From: Hanleya hanleyi
Lineage: Eukaryota > Mollusca > Polyplacophora > Lepidopleurida > Hanleyidae
Assembly (NCBI GenBank): GCA_036873755.1
Contig: JAVTVY010018700.1
Span: 1 to 64,000 of the forward strand
Direction: 5' to 3'
DNA length: 64,000 bases
Shown here: positions 43,792 to 55,142 of the stretch, in pieces
Numbering within the stretch: the first letter of the stretch is position 1
Layout of the letters: each line of letters opens with the position of its first letter
Notes under the pieces: model-generated
The model's input: the letters and a program-made list of their open reading frames with translations, nothing else
Databases searched by the model: none
What the model was told of the DNA's origin: nothing
Program-made: the position numbers and the translations under genes

Positions 43792-44690
43792 GCAGTGTTC
43801 ACACATACGTGATGTAAACAAATGCTCTTAAACAGCCATCATGGATGGGTTACTTGGTCATGTAAGTTTATATGTGGCACATCTGCGGTACCGGTGTGAT
43901 GGATAAGAATGTCCTGGTGATTAGTGTCCTTTTTCATATCATTTTCTATTGGAACCAAGGACGGACACTTGTCTCCAAAGTGGAAAAAATGACTCAGCTG
44001 AGTGAAGAGATAGGAGCCGGAGACTCTTAGCCAGCGGACATCCCAAGCCTTCACACTGGCATTCAGTAATACAGTTGTATCACAAAATATATATTCAGAA
44101 GAAACAGTATATCTACAAATAGAATAGGTAGATGTTTCTTCTTGCATTATTATCTTAACCTGTTTTGTGGGAGACCCCTTGGCCGATTGGTTTAGATCAC
44201 TGCCATACAGGGTTAGATGTTGGGTGCCTTACTCTGATGGTCGCTGGTTCGAATCCCGCATGGGGTCTCGACATATTTCAGCGCCAGAATCTGTGCTAAG
44301 ATAGTGTACTCCCAAAATAACGAAAATACTTTTATCTTAACCTGACGAAATATTACCGTAAGTTTATGTTTCTTTAAAGTTTAAAACTTAAGTTTTTTTT
44401 AAAGTTTCTTACGTGCATAAGTGGACTTTCTCTATTCCTTCAGCTTGGTTTTGGGTGTGACGATGTTTTTTCCTATAGCCATGTGATCGCTTATAGACCC
44501 TGCAACGAACCGTGTCGGTTGAACCTGTTCTGTACATTGCGGTATGTATTTTCATAATGGTAATATTTTGCCCGTGGCTTTTTTATATATATCGATGTCG
44601 ACCCGTTAGGTTCTGATGACCCTGTAGGGTCATGCAAGGTATTTTAAACAAACCTGATGCATTTGTACGAAATTTCAAACATGTGTAAAT
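43792..44690. repeat. ~0.85-kb direct repeat, copy 1, with tRNA-like SINE
   Basis: It begins at CAGTGTTCACACATACGTG directly after the inverted end of the 40.7-43.8-kb element and matches 45886-46712 over its length. At 44172-44268 it carries a tRNA-like unit: AGACCCC/GGGGTCT acceptor-type arms, A box TGGCCGATTGG (44180-44190) and B box GGTTCGAATCC (44246-44256). The tail 'tagtgtactcccaaaataacgaaaata' recurs in the SINEs at 56.5-56.8 kb. Confidence 0.75.
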
Positions 44691-45885
44691 TTATTCATAT
44701 CCATGAACTCTGAAGTTTATATTTGTGTAATTAATCAACATTATTTTCGTTAAATTGTAAATTTATGTCGGTAAATAGCCTCGGGATCATGTTCTCTTGT
44801 ATAGCTGATCGACTTTAAACAAATGTCGTCTTAATGTCTTACTCGATAATCAAAACGAAAACTGAAAAGAATTCGTTATGCATATGCTTTACGGTAACAA
44901 GTTGCCCACAGGATCCGGAGCTCGTGTTGCTCTTCGCGCTAGCTAATGATCATCCAAGAACAAGTGTCAAGTTTTGGCTTCCCGTAACGTAACAGCTAGA
45001 AACTTAAAACATGCATATATTTTGAAACCTTTAAAAACACGTGAAAATTGTTTTATATGAGTATCAAATTTGAATACATGGTTGATATGCTTACCTCAAT
45101 CATAATTTTAGCAAGTTTCAGATGAAAATATTCACGAGCGATGGCAAACATGTAAACATATAGGGAGATTAAGACCAGAACTGAGACACAGACTTGTCAA
45201 AACCTGAGACAGGCCAGCGTCATCCTGAGAGTTCCGGCCGGAACTATGAGGACGCGGAACTCTGAGAATACGACAACGCCGTCCGAATCACACTGGCGAA
45301 CTCATCATCAATGTTAGGCTATTGGCATAACCTATTGGGGGAAAAGCTTTGTATTTTGAGCCCACTGGTGTGTCTTAGACACGGGGAGAGCGGGTATGCT
45401 TCTTATTCATTTATTCGCTTTTCCCTTGCCGCAAGATCGCCTAATACAGTTTTTAAGAGAAAACAAGAATATTTTCTTCAAATCTTCCGTTCCTTTGAGT
45501 AATCTCAGACTCTTCATGAAAAAAACGAACATATAACCCTGGCCAGATAAGAAATGGTAGAATGTCATTCGTATAATTCGGATTCCCTATTGAACGCCAG
45601 AAATGTATATGGTTGAAGATGCAAAGTAAGCAGTTCAATATAAGTTTTGTCCAGAGTACAGCCTTGCGTTATAGATTTCACCTCGATATCTACTTGGACA
45701 TTAATGAAATAATCTGGGCATACTCACAGTGTTGAGTGATCCAATGTCTGGAAAGCTATATTGACATGAATTCGTGTATTTATGCATTATGATATCAGGA
45801 CTGACTCTGGACTTTGTTGTTCAATAATATGACACAGTGAATGAACGACCAATCTAAATTTTAATCTACTTTAACCAGCTTCCAG
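44691..45885. other. Spacer between the two direct repeats
   Basis: No gene or element recognised. Confidence 0.4.
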
Positions 45886-46712
45886 CAGTGTTCACACATA
45901 CGTGATGTAAACAAGTGCTCTTAAACAGCCATCATGGATGGGTTATTTGGTCATGTAAGTTTATATGCGGCACATCTGCGGTACCGGTGTGATGGATAAG
46001 AATGTCCTAGTGATTAGTGTCCCTTTTCATATCATTTTCTATCGGAACCAAGGACGGACACTTGTCTCCAAAGAGGGAAAAATGTCTTAGCTGAGTGAAG
46101 AGAAAGGAGCCGGACACTCTTAGCCAGCGGACATCCCAAGCCTTCACACCGGCATTCAGTAATACACTTGTATCACAAAATATATATTCAGAAGAAACAG
46201 TATATCTACAAATAGAATAGATAGATGTTTCTTCTTGCATTATTATCTTAACCTGTTTTGTGGGAGACACCTTGGCCGATTGATTTAGATCACTGACATA
46301 CAGGGTTAGATGTTGGGTGCCTTACTCTGATGGTCGCTGGTTCGAATCCCGCATGGGGTCTCGACATATTTCAGCGCCAAAATATTTGCTAAGATAGTGT
46401 ACTTCCAAAATAACGAAAATACTGTTACCTTAACCTGACGAAATATTACCGAAAGTTTATGTTTGTTTAAAGTTTAAAACTTAACTTTTTTAAAAAGTTT
46501 CTTACCTGCATAAATGGACTTTCTCTATTCCTTCAGCTTGGTTTTGGGGGTGACGATGTTTTTTCCTATAGCCATGTGATCGCTTATAGACCCTGCAACG
46601 AACCGTGTCCGTTGAACCTGTACATTGCGGTATGTATTTTCACAATGGTAATATTTTGCCTGTGGCTTTTTTTATATATCGATGTAGACACTTTATGGTC
46701 GGATGACCCTAT
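45886..46712. repeat. ~0.85-kb direct repeat, copy 2, with tRNA-like SINE
   Basis: Copy of 43792-44690 with scattered substitutions. A box TGGCCGATTGA (46273-46283) and B box GGTTCGAATCC (46339-46349) are present. The acceptor-like 5' arm is mutated (AGACACC), so it is not a functional tRNA. Confidence 0.75.
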
Positions 46713-48123
46713 CCAGATATATATAGAGGAGCTGTAACTCTTGTAACAGGAAGTGCCCGGTTTACTCTTGCACAAAACAAAGTTCTTGCGCTGAAAGAAA
46801 TAGTTCTGAAGCTTTTTTTTCATAACATTTTTTTGTCGTTTGAATTATTTTTGTTGTTTTTTTACATAAGCGGAATATCTTGATGTTTTTTAAGTGCTCA
46901 GTTGCTGTTTTTGAGGGTTTGCTAGTTTCTAGTTCAAAGTAACTATGTCGTCTGCTAGACCAGAGACTTTCGTCTGCTAAATCAGAGACTTTAAGAGGAA
47001 AATGCTGGTTGATCTTTTGTCTGTGTACTTCACATTTTTTTTGGACATGAAATGGCTTGTTTGGTCATTATTAATGTATATTTTTTTTGTATACTGCATT
47101 TCCAATTACATGTACCTCTTCACTTTCCTCGTTTCTTTGTTTTCACTGTGTTTAAAAGGGAATTTTGGTAAATGAATTTGAGTGTTCTCCCTCCTTGAGA
47201 CCCTCTTCAGCAATTTAACACAGCAATGCAGCTGATCCAGTTTTGGGGGCCAGACTTGAATGGACTTCAAAACAAATGTAATATACATGTACAAGTAGGC
47301 TTTCAACATAACATGGAGCCTACTATGAGCTGAGCTAGCCTGCATAGGTACCTTGACTGATGAAATAAACTTAACATACTCATAATAATATTGGCCATAA
47401 ATTCCTTTCTCATTAATCCACAATATGGTAAAGAGTTAATTACCAACAGCTTGATCAAGTGTCATATCCGAATCCTGTACGGTAACCAGCCCTCTTCTAT
47501 AAAGAATTTTGAATGTGAATCATGATGAAAAGTTGTCATGTGTATTCAAACAAACATGACAGCAAGAAATATATTTGTAAACATTTAATCATATGCCAAG
47601 GCTGTAGCCAGAGATCTTTATTCACGAGCCATATTCACTCTCTGCACTGTAGGTATGAAAAAGCCTCTCATGAATTAAAGGCACCCCAAAGCATAGTAGG
47701 AATGGCCTCAGCTTGTTATTTTTAACAAATATGGGTTATGAAGAAGTATACATGGGTCAGAGAGTAAAGAAATAGTCAGTTTAACCCCCTGGAGCCAGCA
47801 AAATTGTCATGGTGGCCCGCCCCAACTGAAATTCCAACCTGGCTTTTTCACGCGTAAGATATAGTAACCAGGGCTTCAGATTACCCCTTGATATATTAAA
47901 CGTTGTACCCAAATTAGGACTAAAAAAAAACAAAAAAGAATATCTATATCTATTTTTTCTTGTATTGATAATCAAAGTTTAGTTATGTCATTTAAGCGTC
48001 ATATTTTAGTAAAAGCTTACCTACTTTGTCAGAATCCGTATTTTCACTAATTTGGATGCGTTTCCCCTGCCCCAAATTTTTTTGCCACGCTGAATAGAGG
48101 TTGTGCCCAAATTAGGGTAATTA
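46713..48123. other. Non-coding stretch, nothing recognised
   Basis: AT-rich; short ORFs on both strands have no features of real genes. Confidence 0.4.
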
Positions 48124-48403
48124 CTAGCGTCTAGTCCGCCATTCCTAATTCAGCCGTCATCCATTAAAGAATATAAGTTTCCATAATCCAAAGACCTCTT
48201 CCATATAACAGTATCAGCACCAAATTCAAAAGGACAATCATAGTATACATAAACATAGGCTAGTTTTCTGCAAGAGAGAAGCGGTCAACAGTTTTCAATG
48301 ATGCCGGCAAGACATCATGATGTTCCAAAAATATCAAATCCGTATCGCTGATCAGTATTCTTAATCCATAATATTCGTTATAGAGTCGTCATCTAAAAAA
48401 AGA

Positions 48404-48512
48404 TGTATCTCAGTCACGCTTTGATTGTGACTGTTCATATGAGTACCATGAGGATCTTGAAGTACATGGGTTCATACGGCCCCTAGCCCAGGGTTAAGCG
48501 GAATTAGACACA
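48404..48512 (-). ncRNA. Three-way-junction fold, left-arm copy
   Basis: Near-identical to 50996-51104 on the opposite strand. Closing stem TGTGTCT/AGATACA, middle stem CGTATGA/TCATATG, 3' hairpin CAGTCAC/GTGACTG. Confidence 0.6.
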
Positions 48513-48906
48513 AGTTACGAAACGTAACGCCATAGATCTTGCACGCTACGCTCGTATTTTTCTATCAGCATGCAATATGTATCATCAAATTTAAGAAACT
48601 TTGAGTGGAGGCGCTTGTTGGAATAGCCCTGTTTTAAAAGTTTCTGCAACAATGTTTTGTGACGTTGATTAAAATCGTCGCATTCAACACACGATCTAGC
48701 AAATGCTACTAGGCGAGATATGTATACGCCATATGCAGGTCCCACTGGAATACTACTGTCCAGAAAGGGATAGTTTACGATGTCGAAATTGTAATCATCT
48801 CTTTTGTCATAAAGTCGACGAAAGAGAATGCCCGCTTCATTTTATAGAGATATAGATCTAAATATGATGTGCCTGTAGGGCTATCTGTAGTTTCCTTCAA
48901 AATGCA

Positions 48907-49533
48907 GTGAAGGTGGATTTGGATTTGTCCCCCTTTGGATTTGAGAGAAAAATCCGAGAGCGGGAATTATTCTGGATGCTAGAACTTGGGTCAGTGTTTC
49001 CGTTTGGTTTAAATGATAATGTCAGTGGGTTCGGCAATGCTACAAATCGCCGTTCAAATATATCCAACATTACCCAACTATTTAAACCCCATCAACGGAG
49101 ACATCGCAGCCATGGTTGGCGAAAGTTTAATAGTTCGATGATTCACGATCATATCACTTTAAATTACTTAGTGGGTTTAACTAACGCACCCAATAGTATA
49201 CATAGCTTACTAACAGTTCTGCATGCGTTACCTCTGAGAGCCTTAAATCAAATAGCCAGAGATATACAACAATCTGCGTCTTCAGAAAATATAATACCAT
49301 CAAAAATCAGTAAAGTATGTCAAGATATAGCGTATTTTCGGTTGTATCGTCCAGTGAACATAATCGAAACATCTCAAGCTCGGCTTTTCTTGAAACTCAA
49401 CTACTTAGATAAAGGACTGGACATCATTAATTTACCTCGAATCCTGAATGATCCAGAGGTACGCAACGCTGTACCAAACTATTTAAGTTCACAGAACCTC
49501 CTTGCATTTCATATAAGTATACTAAATCTATAG
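48907..49533 (+). pseudogene. Naiad-like GIY-YIG C-terminus and linker
   Basis: Near its start the frame reads RERELFWMLELGSVFPFGLN and DNVSGFG. A (R/K)E-x-x-(F/Y)W-x-x-x-LG-x-x-x-P-(F/Y)-G-LND string is typical of the end of the GIY-YIG endonuclease in Penelope-like elements of this group. RRHRSHGWRKFN, a basic linker, follows. The frame ends at a stop just before the CxC region, which continues in another frame (GYSCDCESSNFIY near 49605-49640). The upstream part of the endonuclease, including the GIY and YIG strands, is missing. Confidence 0.65.
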
Positions 49534-49741
49534 CCACCAAAATATTCAATTACTCCAATGCTGTCAAGGAGTTTGACTGGAACTTATACACGTCAAGAGG
49601 CTATAGTTGTGATTGTGAATCGTCGAACTTTATCTATACGCACCAGAAGTTCTTGCAAATCTCCAGAGTAAATTCGTCATTGTCCCAGCAGACAAAGCTC
49701 CAAATAATATAATATTCATATGTAAATATTGCTATTACCAG

Positions 49742-50404
49742 GTGCTGGTTAAAGAATTGAGTGTAGACCTATCATCATCAAATACGTCTACTTACTCCCA
49801 AACTTCAGTTACTCTGGAAGATCTATTTAACAATCACAAAACGTTTCTCAGGGAAAGAGGTATTTGTCTTCCAACCAATCATAACGACATACCAAAACTA
49901 TACTGGACTCCCAAAATGCATAAATCACCATACAAAGCTAGATTCATAGCTGGTTCTAGAAGCTGCACCGCCAAGCTTCTTTCAACCCTATTGACGAGGG
50001 CCCTTCAGGAGGTAAAAGCATTTTGGGAAAGGTATTGCGCCACTATTTCTAAAAACTCTGGCGTTGAATGTATGTGGATATTAAAAAACTCAAAATGTCT
50101 CACGGAGGAACTTGATGCTAAAGGTCACATACCGTACAGACATGTATCCACATGGGATTTCTCGACTCTCTATACTACAATCCCTCATCAGGACCTTATT
50201 GACTGTCTAAGTTCATTAATAGTATCTGTGTTCAAGAAAACTGATCGTAGATATATTAATGTCGGAAGCCATAAAGCATTCTTTAGCTCTACTACATACA
50301 AGAGATATCATTCATGGGATTGTTTATATTCTTTGTTTATAGAGTTGCTTGAATTCCTTATTAAAAATATCTATGTGAAATTTGTCAACACAATATATCA
50401 ATAG
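49742..50404 (+). pseudogene. Penelope-like reverse transcriptase, N-terminal half
   Basis: The frame contains IPKLYWTPKMHKSPYKARFI and DFSTLYTTIPHQDLI, the fingers and first palm motif of Penelope/telomerase-type RTs. An in-frame TAG ends it at 50402-50404. The next frame continues with GIPMGTNCAPLLADLYLFSY, and a YIDDLL-coding stretch follows near 50543-50560. Upstream, a KLIIVPADKAPNN-type motif is only partly readable near 49670-49705 because of frameshifts. This copy cannot make a full enzyme. Confidence 0.75.
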
Positions 50405-50672
50405 CATATAGGTATTCCAATGGGTACTAATTGCGCACCCCTATTGGCTGACCTATATCTGTTCTCTTATGAATATGACTATATGCAGGCGCTTTCAAAA
50501 ACCGATCCATTCAAAGCCCGTTCCTTCTCATTCACCAAGCATATATAGACGATCTTCTCGCTGTCAGCTATATAAATGACATGATGAAGAGTATATCCAC
50601 CTTCACTGGATTTGAAGGAAACTACAGATAGCCCTACAGGCACATCTTATTTAGATCTCTATCTCTATAAAA

Positions 50673-50993
50673 ATGAAGCGAGCCTCTCTCGTCGACTTTA
50701 TGACAAAAGAGATGATTAATTTCATTATCGTAAACTATCCCTTTCTGGATAGTAATATTCCAGTGGGACCTGCATATGGCGTATACTTATCTCGCTTAGT
50801 AGCATTTGCTAGATCCTGTGTTAAATGTGATGATTTTAATCAACGTCACAAAACGTTGTTGCAGAAACTTATAAAACAGGGCTATTCCACCAAGCGCCTC
50901 CACTCAAAGTTTCTCAAATTTGGCGATACATATCGCATGCTGATAGCAAAATACGAACGTAGCGTGCAAGATCTATGGCGTTACGTTTCGTAA
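50673..50993 (+). pseudogene. Penelope-like RT, C-terminal (thumb) part
   Basis: It encodes NFIIVNYPFLDSNIPVGPAY and then YLSRLVAFARSCVKCDDFNQ, the conserved end of these RTs. The stop codon (50991-50993) lies three bases before the conserved fold at 50996. The inverted left arm carries a second copy of this segment (48515-48745, minus strand). Confidence 0.75.
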
Positions 50994-50995
50994 CT

Positions 50996-51104
50996 TGTGT
51001 CTAATTCCGCTTAACCCGGGGCTAGGGGCCGTATGAACCCATGTACTTCAAGATCCCCATGGTGCTCATATGAACAGTCACAATCAAAGCGTGACTGAGA
51101 TACA
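50996..51104 (+). ncRNA. Conserved three-way-junction fold after the Naiad-like RT
   Basis: Closing stem 50996-51002/51098-51104 (one G.U pair). Middle stem 51030-51036/51066-51072 (one G.U pair). A perfect 7-bp hairpin, 51075-51081/51091-51097, has loop AATCAAAGC. The hairpin abuts the closing stem with no linker, two A's join the two inner helices, and a 27-nt conserved strand with CCGCTTA and GCTAGGGG joins the closing stem to the middle stem. Copies at 48404, 37476, 56065 and 41702 keep this plan, the last two with compensatory changes. The hammerhead core CTGANGA...GAAA is absent. A self-cleaving or RT-recruiting role is inference. Confidence 0.6.
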
Positions 51105-51390
51105 CCATTCTCTAGATAACGACTTAAGAACGATTATTATGGATTAAGAATACTGATCAGCGATACGGATTTTATATTTTTGGAACATCATGATGTCTTG
51201 TCGGCATCATTGAAAACCGTTGACCGCTTCTCTCTTGCAGGAAACTAGCCTATGTTTATGCATACTATGTCTTTTTTGAATTTGGTGCTAATACTGTTAT
51301 ACGGATATGGAATAGGTCTTTGGATTATGGACGCGGATATTCTTTAATGGACGACGGCTGAATTATGAATGACGGACTAGACGCTTGTAT

Positions 51391-52140
51391 TGGAAGCCTC
51401 TGAAGATGCGACAACCCCTCAACACGGGTATATGCTCTTCGAGCTGAAGCAATCCACTCCCGACCACTTTCGATCACGGACCGGTTCTTCCCTGGGGAGA
51501 CCCACCACGTGTACATGCAAAAATAATGTAAACACACCCACAGTGGCTCCCCCAGCTGTGGTGTCTGTGTTTGATGATGAGAATAATGAAGAATTAATAA
51601 AACATCATGGTTGATTTTGTCTATGAAATGAAAGTATATTCAGTAGGTAGCCCGCAAAGGATAAAACGGGGAGGGATGTGGGTTTAAGCGTTAGTTGTTC
51701 AGGATGCCCACTCGAGTACAGAAGCACGTTCAGACTCTCCGTGTATTGAAGACCGCCTCACCTGAGTTGGATGTGGGTACGCGGCGCGGTGAGAAAGTAA
51801 AACAGTACAACCAGATGCTTCAACGGTACATCACGTTCATGAACCAATACAAAACCCCTGATGGTTGCTTTTTAGTCGCCAGACGTCGTCAATTTTTCTC
51901 ACCTCATATCGCTCCAATTTATTACTTGCGTATGATGGGTTTTTGCTGGTGTACTGTTAGTCCCTGAGGTCCGCCTTCTGTACATGTCTCTCGGCAAATA
52001 TATGTTTGTTGTTTTGGTGCGAGATTTAAGCCGTACGATTACAGGCTGGTTTTTCTGTGTATTCTTTCATTTACCAGGTTTACCCCATGTTGAGGCGGTT
52101 ACTCCATCAGACGTCCTCGATGCTCATCCATTAAGATCAG
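51391..52140 (+). other. Fragments of unidentified virus-like or transposon ORFs
   Basis: A plus-strand frame at 51390-51614 (QHGYMLFELKQSTPDHFRSR) is unrecognised. The frame from 51704 begins MPTRVQKHVQTLRVLKTASP, which resembles a short basic protein I associate with Polinton-like or adintovirus-like elements of invertebrates, and then runs into the dispersed repeat shared with 41.56-42.08 kb. Low confidence. Confidence 0.3.
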
Positions 52141-52769
52141 AGGATGACCAATGTGAATAACAAGATTTTTGTCATGTCTCATCAGCCCCTAAAGTGTCAG
52201 CATCATAATTCTGATAATGTCACCGGACAAATGACACCACTATCTAGAAATCTATAACTATAAGAATCATTACAATTAAAATGCAGGTAGCAACCTAAAT
52301 ATACTGAAATATCTCGGTCAGAATTCGAAGCAGTTAGCATCCATTGCTTCCCAATACTAACAATACATTTGCACGACCATTTATCTCGTGGTTTTGTGGA
52401 TGATCACCTGTTAACTAATGCATGCAATAAAGTTGCTCAGACGCATGATTGACAATCTCGGGAATTAAATACTCCCAAATACCCACGATAGTTTAAGGTT
52501 TGCTCCTCGGGATATGGCGAGTTGTGAAGTGTTCATACGAACTGTACCATCTACTCCGAGAGTACTATGTAGGTATACAATTAAATTAGAAGAAAATTCC
52601 ATCCCGAGAAAGCTATTCCACCAGAATAAAGGTTGAGGATGAACCGATAGATATGATAGATATCAATCATTGTAGACTCCATGTTCTGTTTGAGCATAAG
52701 AACAAAATGGGGGTGGCATTTTCTTTCACCTTTCTTACAGTGTTCGAATTCCCACCATTACCTAACATA
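52141..52769. other. Non-coding stretch, nothing recognised
   Basis: No gene or repeat family seen. Confidence 0.4.
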
Positions 52770-53060
52770 ACAGGAAACTGGAATCGCTAGCATATGTACA
52801 TTTCTATTCGAATCCAGGGCCGCCAGCACGATGAGAGATCTCAAGTGCTCTGTAACAGAACGAAACTGAGGTTTTTAGCATATGTACATGTCTAATCGAA
52901 TCCATGGGCACCAACATTTCAAGACGATGAGAGAGCTCTAGTGCTCTACAATAGGAAGAAACTGAAGTTTTAAACATATGTACATTTCTAATCCAATTCA
53001 GGGGCGTCCTCACTTCAAGATGACGAGAGATCAGAAGTGTCCCTCTGGGCTGACGGGGTA
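52770..53060. repeat. Tandem repeat, ~95-100 bp, three copies
   Basis: Each unit has 'agcatatgtacatttctaatc', 'gaatccatgggc', 'gatgagagatctcaagtgctct' and 'gaaactgaggtttt' with small changes. Confidence 0.8.
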
Positions 53061-53756
53061 ATAGACTTCTCCACGAAATTTGATTACAGGTATGTAATGC
53101 GTCCATCAGTTTCTGTCTACATAATGAGTAACACAGTCAGGGGGTCGAAGAGTTAAATTGAAGAGATAGAAATCAGTTGCGGGAGTAGTACTATAATTTA
53201 CATGCTGCTCAATTCATTCGACCGTAACTTGGTAATGCCAAGGTAGCGAAACTATTTCAATAAATTTCCGTCAATGTTACATTAAAATTCCAGTAATCGA
53301 ATGTTGCCTTGCAGCAAAAACTTCAATTTTTTTGATATTTCATATATATAAATAATGTAGAGTTGGTAAATATAATTCAGTAAAATAAAAAAATATATAT
53401 ATTTATTAATAACATATCTTTTATTATATCGAAAAAGGCTTCTTAATCTATATAGAATGTAATCTGTCAAAGAAAACTAAAACCTACACTATGCCCGGAT
53501 CCTGCTCCCCCGTCACCTCTCCTCAGCTCAATCGAAAAATGTGAGGAGTTATTATTTACAAATGATCAAATACAGAGAACAATAATCTCAATACGAGTTT
53601 GTTTTTTGTAATATACGAACTTCTGTTTTCATGGACGAATAAACCGAATGAATATGAGTATGATGAAGTGACCATCCAGCCAAGTTGTGTTACTGTCTTA
53701 TTATAGATTTCACTGTCTGATATGTTGTGATGACATATGACAACATATATGTCATC
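53061..53756. other. AT-rich stretch, nothing recognised
   Basis: Very AT-rich at 53320-53440. A possible tandem ATGACATATGACAACATATATGTCAT patch lies just before the next insertion (near 53728-53758), a microsatellite-like target of the kind reported for Naiad insertions. Confidence 0.35.
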
Positions 53757-53933
53757 ACCGCTTCTCTCTTGCAGGAAACAAGCCTATGTTTATGTATACT
53801 ATGATTGTCTTTTTCAATTTGGTGCTAATACTGTTATATGGAATAGGGAATAGGTCTTTGGATTATGGACGCGGATATTCTCTAATGGACGACGGCTGAA
53901 TTATGAATGACGGACCAGACGCTTGTAATTGTA
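53757..53933 (+). mobile_element. Penelope-like 3' tail copy
   Basis: It runs from 'accgcttctctcttgcagga' to 'cggaccagacgcttgtaat', the same limits as the copy at 40347-40521. Confidence 0.85.
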
Positions 53934-54567
53934 AGAATGTTTTTTTTCTGTCTATAATTATTAACCGTCTCTCTCGTCATAATTTATCACACTTTTAGTG
54001 TCCTTCTATACGGATAAGGCAAAGAATATTTTTGCATATTACGTATGAAGGATATTTATTTTTTAAATCTGAAAGTCATACAAATCGAATATCATGTTGG
54101 GATACTTTCAAATATCAAAGTGCAGAGATCTAGTATATAGATATGAATAACATTTTGTTAAATTTTATTTGATATTATCTTCGAAATTAGGCTTCTTACA
54201 CACAGCAAAGTTTTCAGCAGAATGTATTCTGTCATCACTGAAGGAAAATTAAAATAACGAACAAAAATGTATGATTTATGTATGACACATCTCACTTTCG
54301 AAAAAATGTCATCTTTATTTAAAGTTTTATTATATAGTTCCTCTTTCAATCCAACCTCAACATCACTGACATAGAAATCACCTTTTTATAATAAATTTTT
54401 TGTTTGCTCAAATGATGTGCATTGCCAATGATGTGCCACCGTAAAGGGTTCGATCTTTTTGCGAAGCTGCATATTAATAATATGTGGTCAGAATATTTGC
54501 CTGTGGGGTCATATGACTTCTTGTCAATACTCCGGCACATTTTCCCACCACCTTTGTTATGTTGCGT
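53934..54567. other. AT-rich stretch, nothing recognised
   Basis: No gene or repeat seen. Confidence 0.4.
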
Positions 54568-54571
54568 TTAA

Positions 54572-55138
54572 CCCTATCTGGCCTGGGCCATTTGGGGTGT
54601 ACCGCAGCCTGGAAGGGTGGGGGGGGGTTGCGGAGAGTGCCCCCTATATATTTTCGCTATCGCTAAGGCTAGGGGCTGAGACTTATCACACTATATCATT
54701 GAGTCCAGCTCTACAAGAAAATGTAAAAAATCCAAGATGGCCACCATGGTGACGTCACTGTGACGTCATTTTCAAAAAAAGCATTTTGGACCATTTTTTG
54801 GCCAGAATTTTCTAATCTTTATTTTTCTTCGCAAAAACTGAATGATAAATTAGTAAATAATAATCTGATATGAAATGAAATAGATTTTACCCACTTTTCC
54901 ATACAGAAAAGCAAATTTTTTGAAGAAATATGACGAAAACATCACTTTTCTGGTACCCCACATGGCCGCCATTTTGAATTTACCCATGATCCTAAGCTCG
55001 GGGATCATGCAAATGAGCTCAAAATGACCCAATATAATAATCTAAAGTCAAGAAGTTTCAGATCTCATTTTTTGTCATTCCGGAGATAGGAGCAAAAAAC
55101 CCGATAAGGGAAAGTACCCCCCCCCAGGCCAGGTAGGG
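54572..55138. mobile_element. TTAA-flanked piggyBac-type MITE
   Basis: Flanked by TTAA on both sides (54568-54571 and 55139-55142), with ends CCCTATCTGGCCTGGG and, inverted, CCCTACCTGGCCTGGG. TTAA targets with CCC ends are the piggyBac signature. The body includes 'aaatccaagatggccaccat' and 'gacgtcactgtgacgtcat', shared with 59399-60113 and with the arms at 40718 and 43791. No transposase. Confidence 0.75.
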
Positions 55139-55142
55139 TTAA

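Larger units (their letters stand above)
48124..51390 (+). mobile_element. Naiad-type Penelope-like retroelement with fold-back arms
   Basis: The left arm (48124-48899, minus) is the reverse complement of the right arm (50609-51390, plus), ~0.78 kb each. Both contain the last ~100 RT codons and the 3' tail. Between the arms the plus strand carries a degraded RT gene with an N-terminal GIY-YIG remnant, a CxC motif and RT motifs. An endonuclease ahead of the RT, a CxC linker, and pseudo-LTRs in inverted arrangement are the published traits of Naiad elements. The 5' half of the endonuclease is replaced by the inverted arm. Confidence 0.75.

Noticed and set aside
44172..44268. True tRNA gene
   Set aside because: A and B boxes and acceptor-like arms exist, but the spacing is too long, no proper anticodon arm is visible, and diverged copies recur with a common tail, so it is a SINE.
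50996..51104. Hammerhead or twister ribozyme
   Set aside because: The hammerhead core CTGANGA...GAAA is absent. Some words recall twister (CTAA, CCGC), but the hairpin next to the closing stem does not fit that fold.
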